Part shown: one piece after another, positions 5,014 to 5,193 of the stretch
Layout of the letters: every line of letters starts with the position of its first letter
Numbering within the stretch: position 1 is the first letter of the stretch
Origin: an uncultured Clostridia bacterium
GTDB taxonomy: Bacteria; Bacillota; Clostridia; Oscillospirales; Acutalibacteraceae
Length of the DNA: 5,193 nucleotides
Reading direction: 5' to 3'
Assembly (NCBI GenBank): GCA_947629295.1
Contig: CANRDH010000123.1
Coordinates: 1-5,193 of the forward strand
Notes under the pieces: model-generated
The model's input: the letters and a program-made list of their open reading frames with translations, nothing else
Databases searched by the model: none
What the model was told of the DNA's origin: nothing
Translations under genes and position numbers: made by a program

Positions 5014-5193
5014 TCAGACAGTAAATCCTCCGTTTACACCAATGACCTGTCCGGTTATGAAAGAAGAATTTTTATCAGCGAGAAATAGTGCGGTTCTCGC
5101 TATGTCATCCGGTGTGCCTATAGTGCCGGTCGGAGTTTGTTCTGCTAATTCTTTAAAATCCTCGGTTGAAAGTGAGGAAGTCATATCGGTTTT
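5014..5193 (-). CDS. Short-chain dehydrogenase/reductase, C-terminal part only
   Basis: Read on the - strand from the window edge, this frame gives the last 59 residues of a Rossmann-fold NAD(P)-dependent reductase, ending at a TGA complementary to 5014-5016. TDMTSSLS (2-9) is the segment after the usual PG motif of FabG-like enzymes. GTPDDIARTALFLAD (26-40) and SFITGQVIGVNGGFTV (44-59) are the typical C-terminal helix and final strand that close the substrate and subunit interface. The catalytic Ser-Tyr-Lys and the nucleotide-binding glycines lie outside the window. It could be 3-oxoacyl-ACP reductase (FabG), the related EF-P 5-aminopentanone reductase (YmfI type) or another FabG-like enzyme; this fragment cannot decide. 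It converges on the nuclease unit and is probably unrelated to it. Confidence 0.88.
   Translation of the reverse strand, partial: KTDMTSSLSTEDFKELAEQTPTGTIGTPDDIARTALFLADKNSSFITGQVIGVNGGFTV

Overview
The window looks like chromosomal DNA of a low-to-moderate G+C Firmicute, most plausibly a gut Clostridia of the Oscillospiraceae/Ruminococcaceae type. I infer this from strong AGGAGG-type ribosome binding sites, A+T-rich spacers, separate (unfused) hisI and hisE genes, and a nuclease gene of the Rpn/PD-(D/E)XK 'putative transposase' family common in these genomes. The exact genus is not provable from this sequence.

Region 1 (1-422) has no convincing gene. It holds a G+C-rich chain of short perfect hairpins (about 124-327) that could be an interspersed repeat or a structured RNA, then an A+T-rich stretch that leads into hisC. 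Region 2 (423-3663) is a compact histidine biosynthesis cluster on the + strand: hisC, hisB, hisA, hisI, hisE. It makes the enzymes for steps 2 and 3 (HisE, HisI), step 4 (HisA), step 6 (HisB) and step 7 (HisC). The two subunits of imidazole glycerol phosphate synthase (hisH, hisF, step 5), which usually flank hisA, are not here, and neither are hisG, hisD or a histidinol phosphatase. A well-formed internal promoter lies just before hisB. The genes from hisB on are tightly packed, and the cluster ends in a clear intrinsic terminator at 3688-3738.

Region 3 (3739-4993) is a separate + strand transcription unit with a perfect extended -10 box. It encodes a PD-(D/E)XK nuclease of the Rpn family, then, 17 bases later, an 81-residue protein that is a free-standing paralogue of the segment just after the nuclease domain of the first protein. 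Inside the nuclease gene a strong ribosome binding site sits 8 bases before an in-frame ATG (4358), which would yield a 110-residue C-terminal protein. Some E. coli Rpn nucleases are known to be inhibited by small proteins made from internal starts, so this locus may be a nuclease toxin with both an intragenic and a duplicated, separately encoded modulator. This is the most interesting observation in the window.

Region 4 (4994-5193) holds the 3' end of a convergent - strand short-chain dehydrogenase/reductase gene, separated from region 3 by a hairpin that could terminate both directions.
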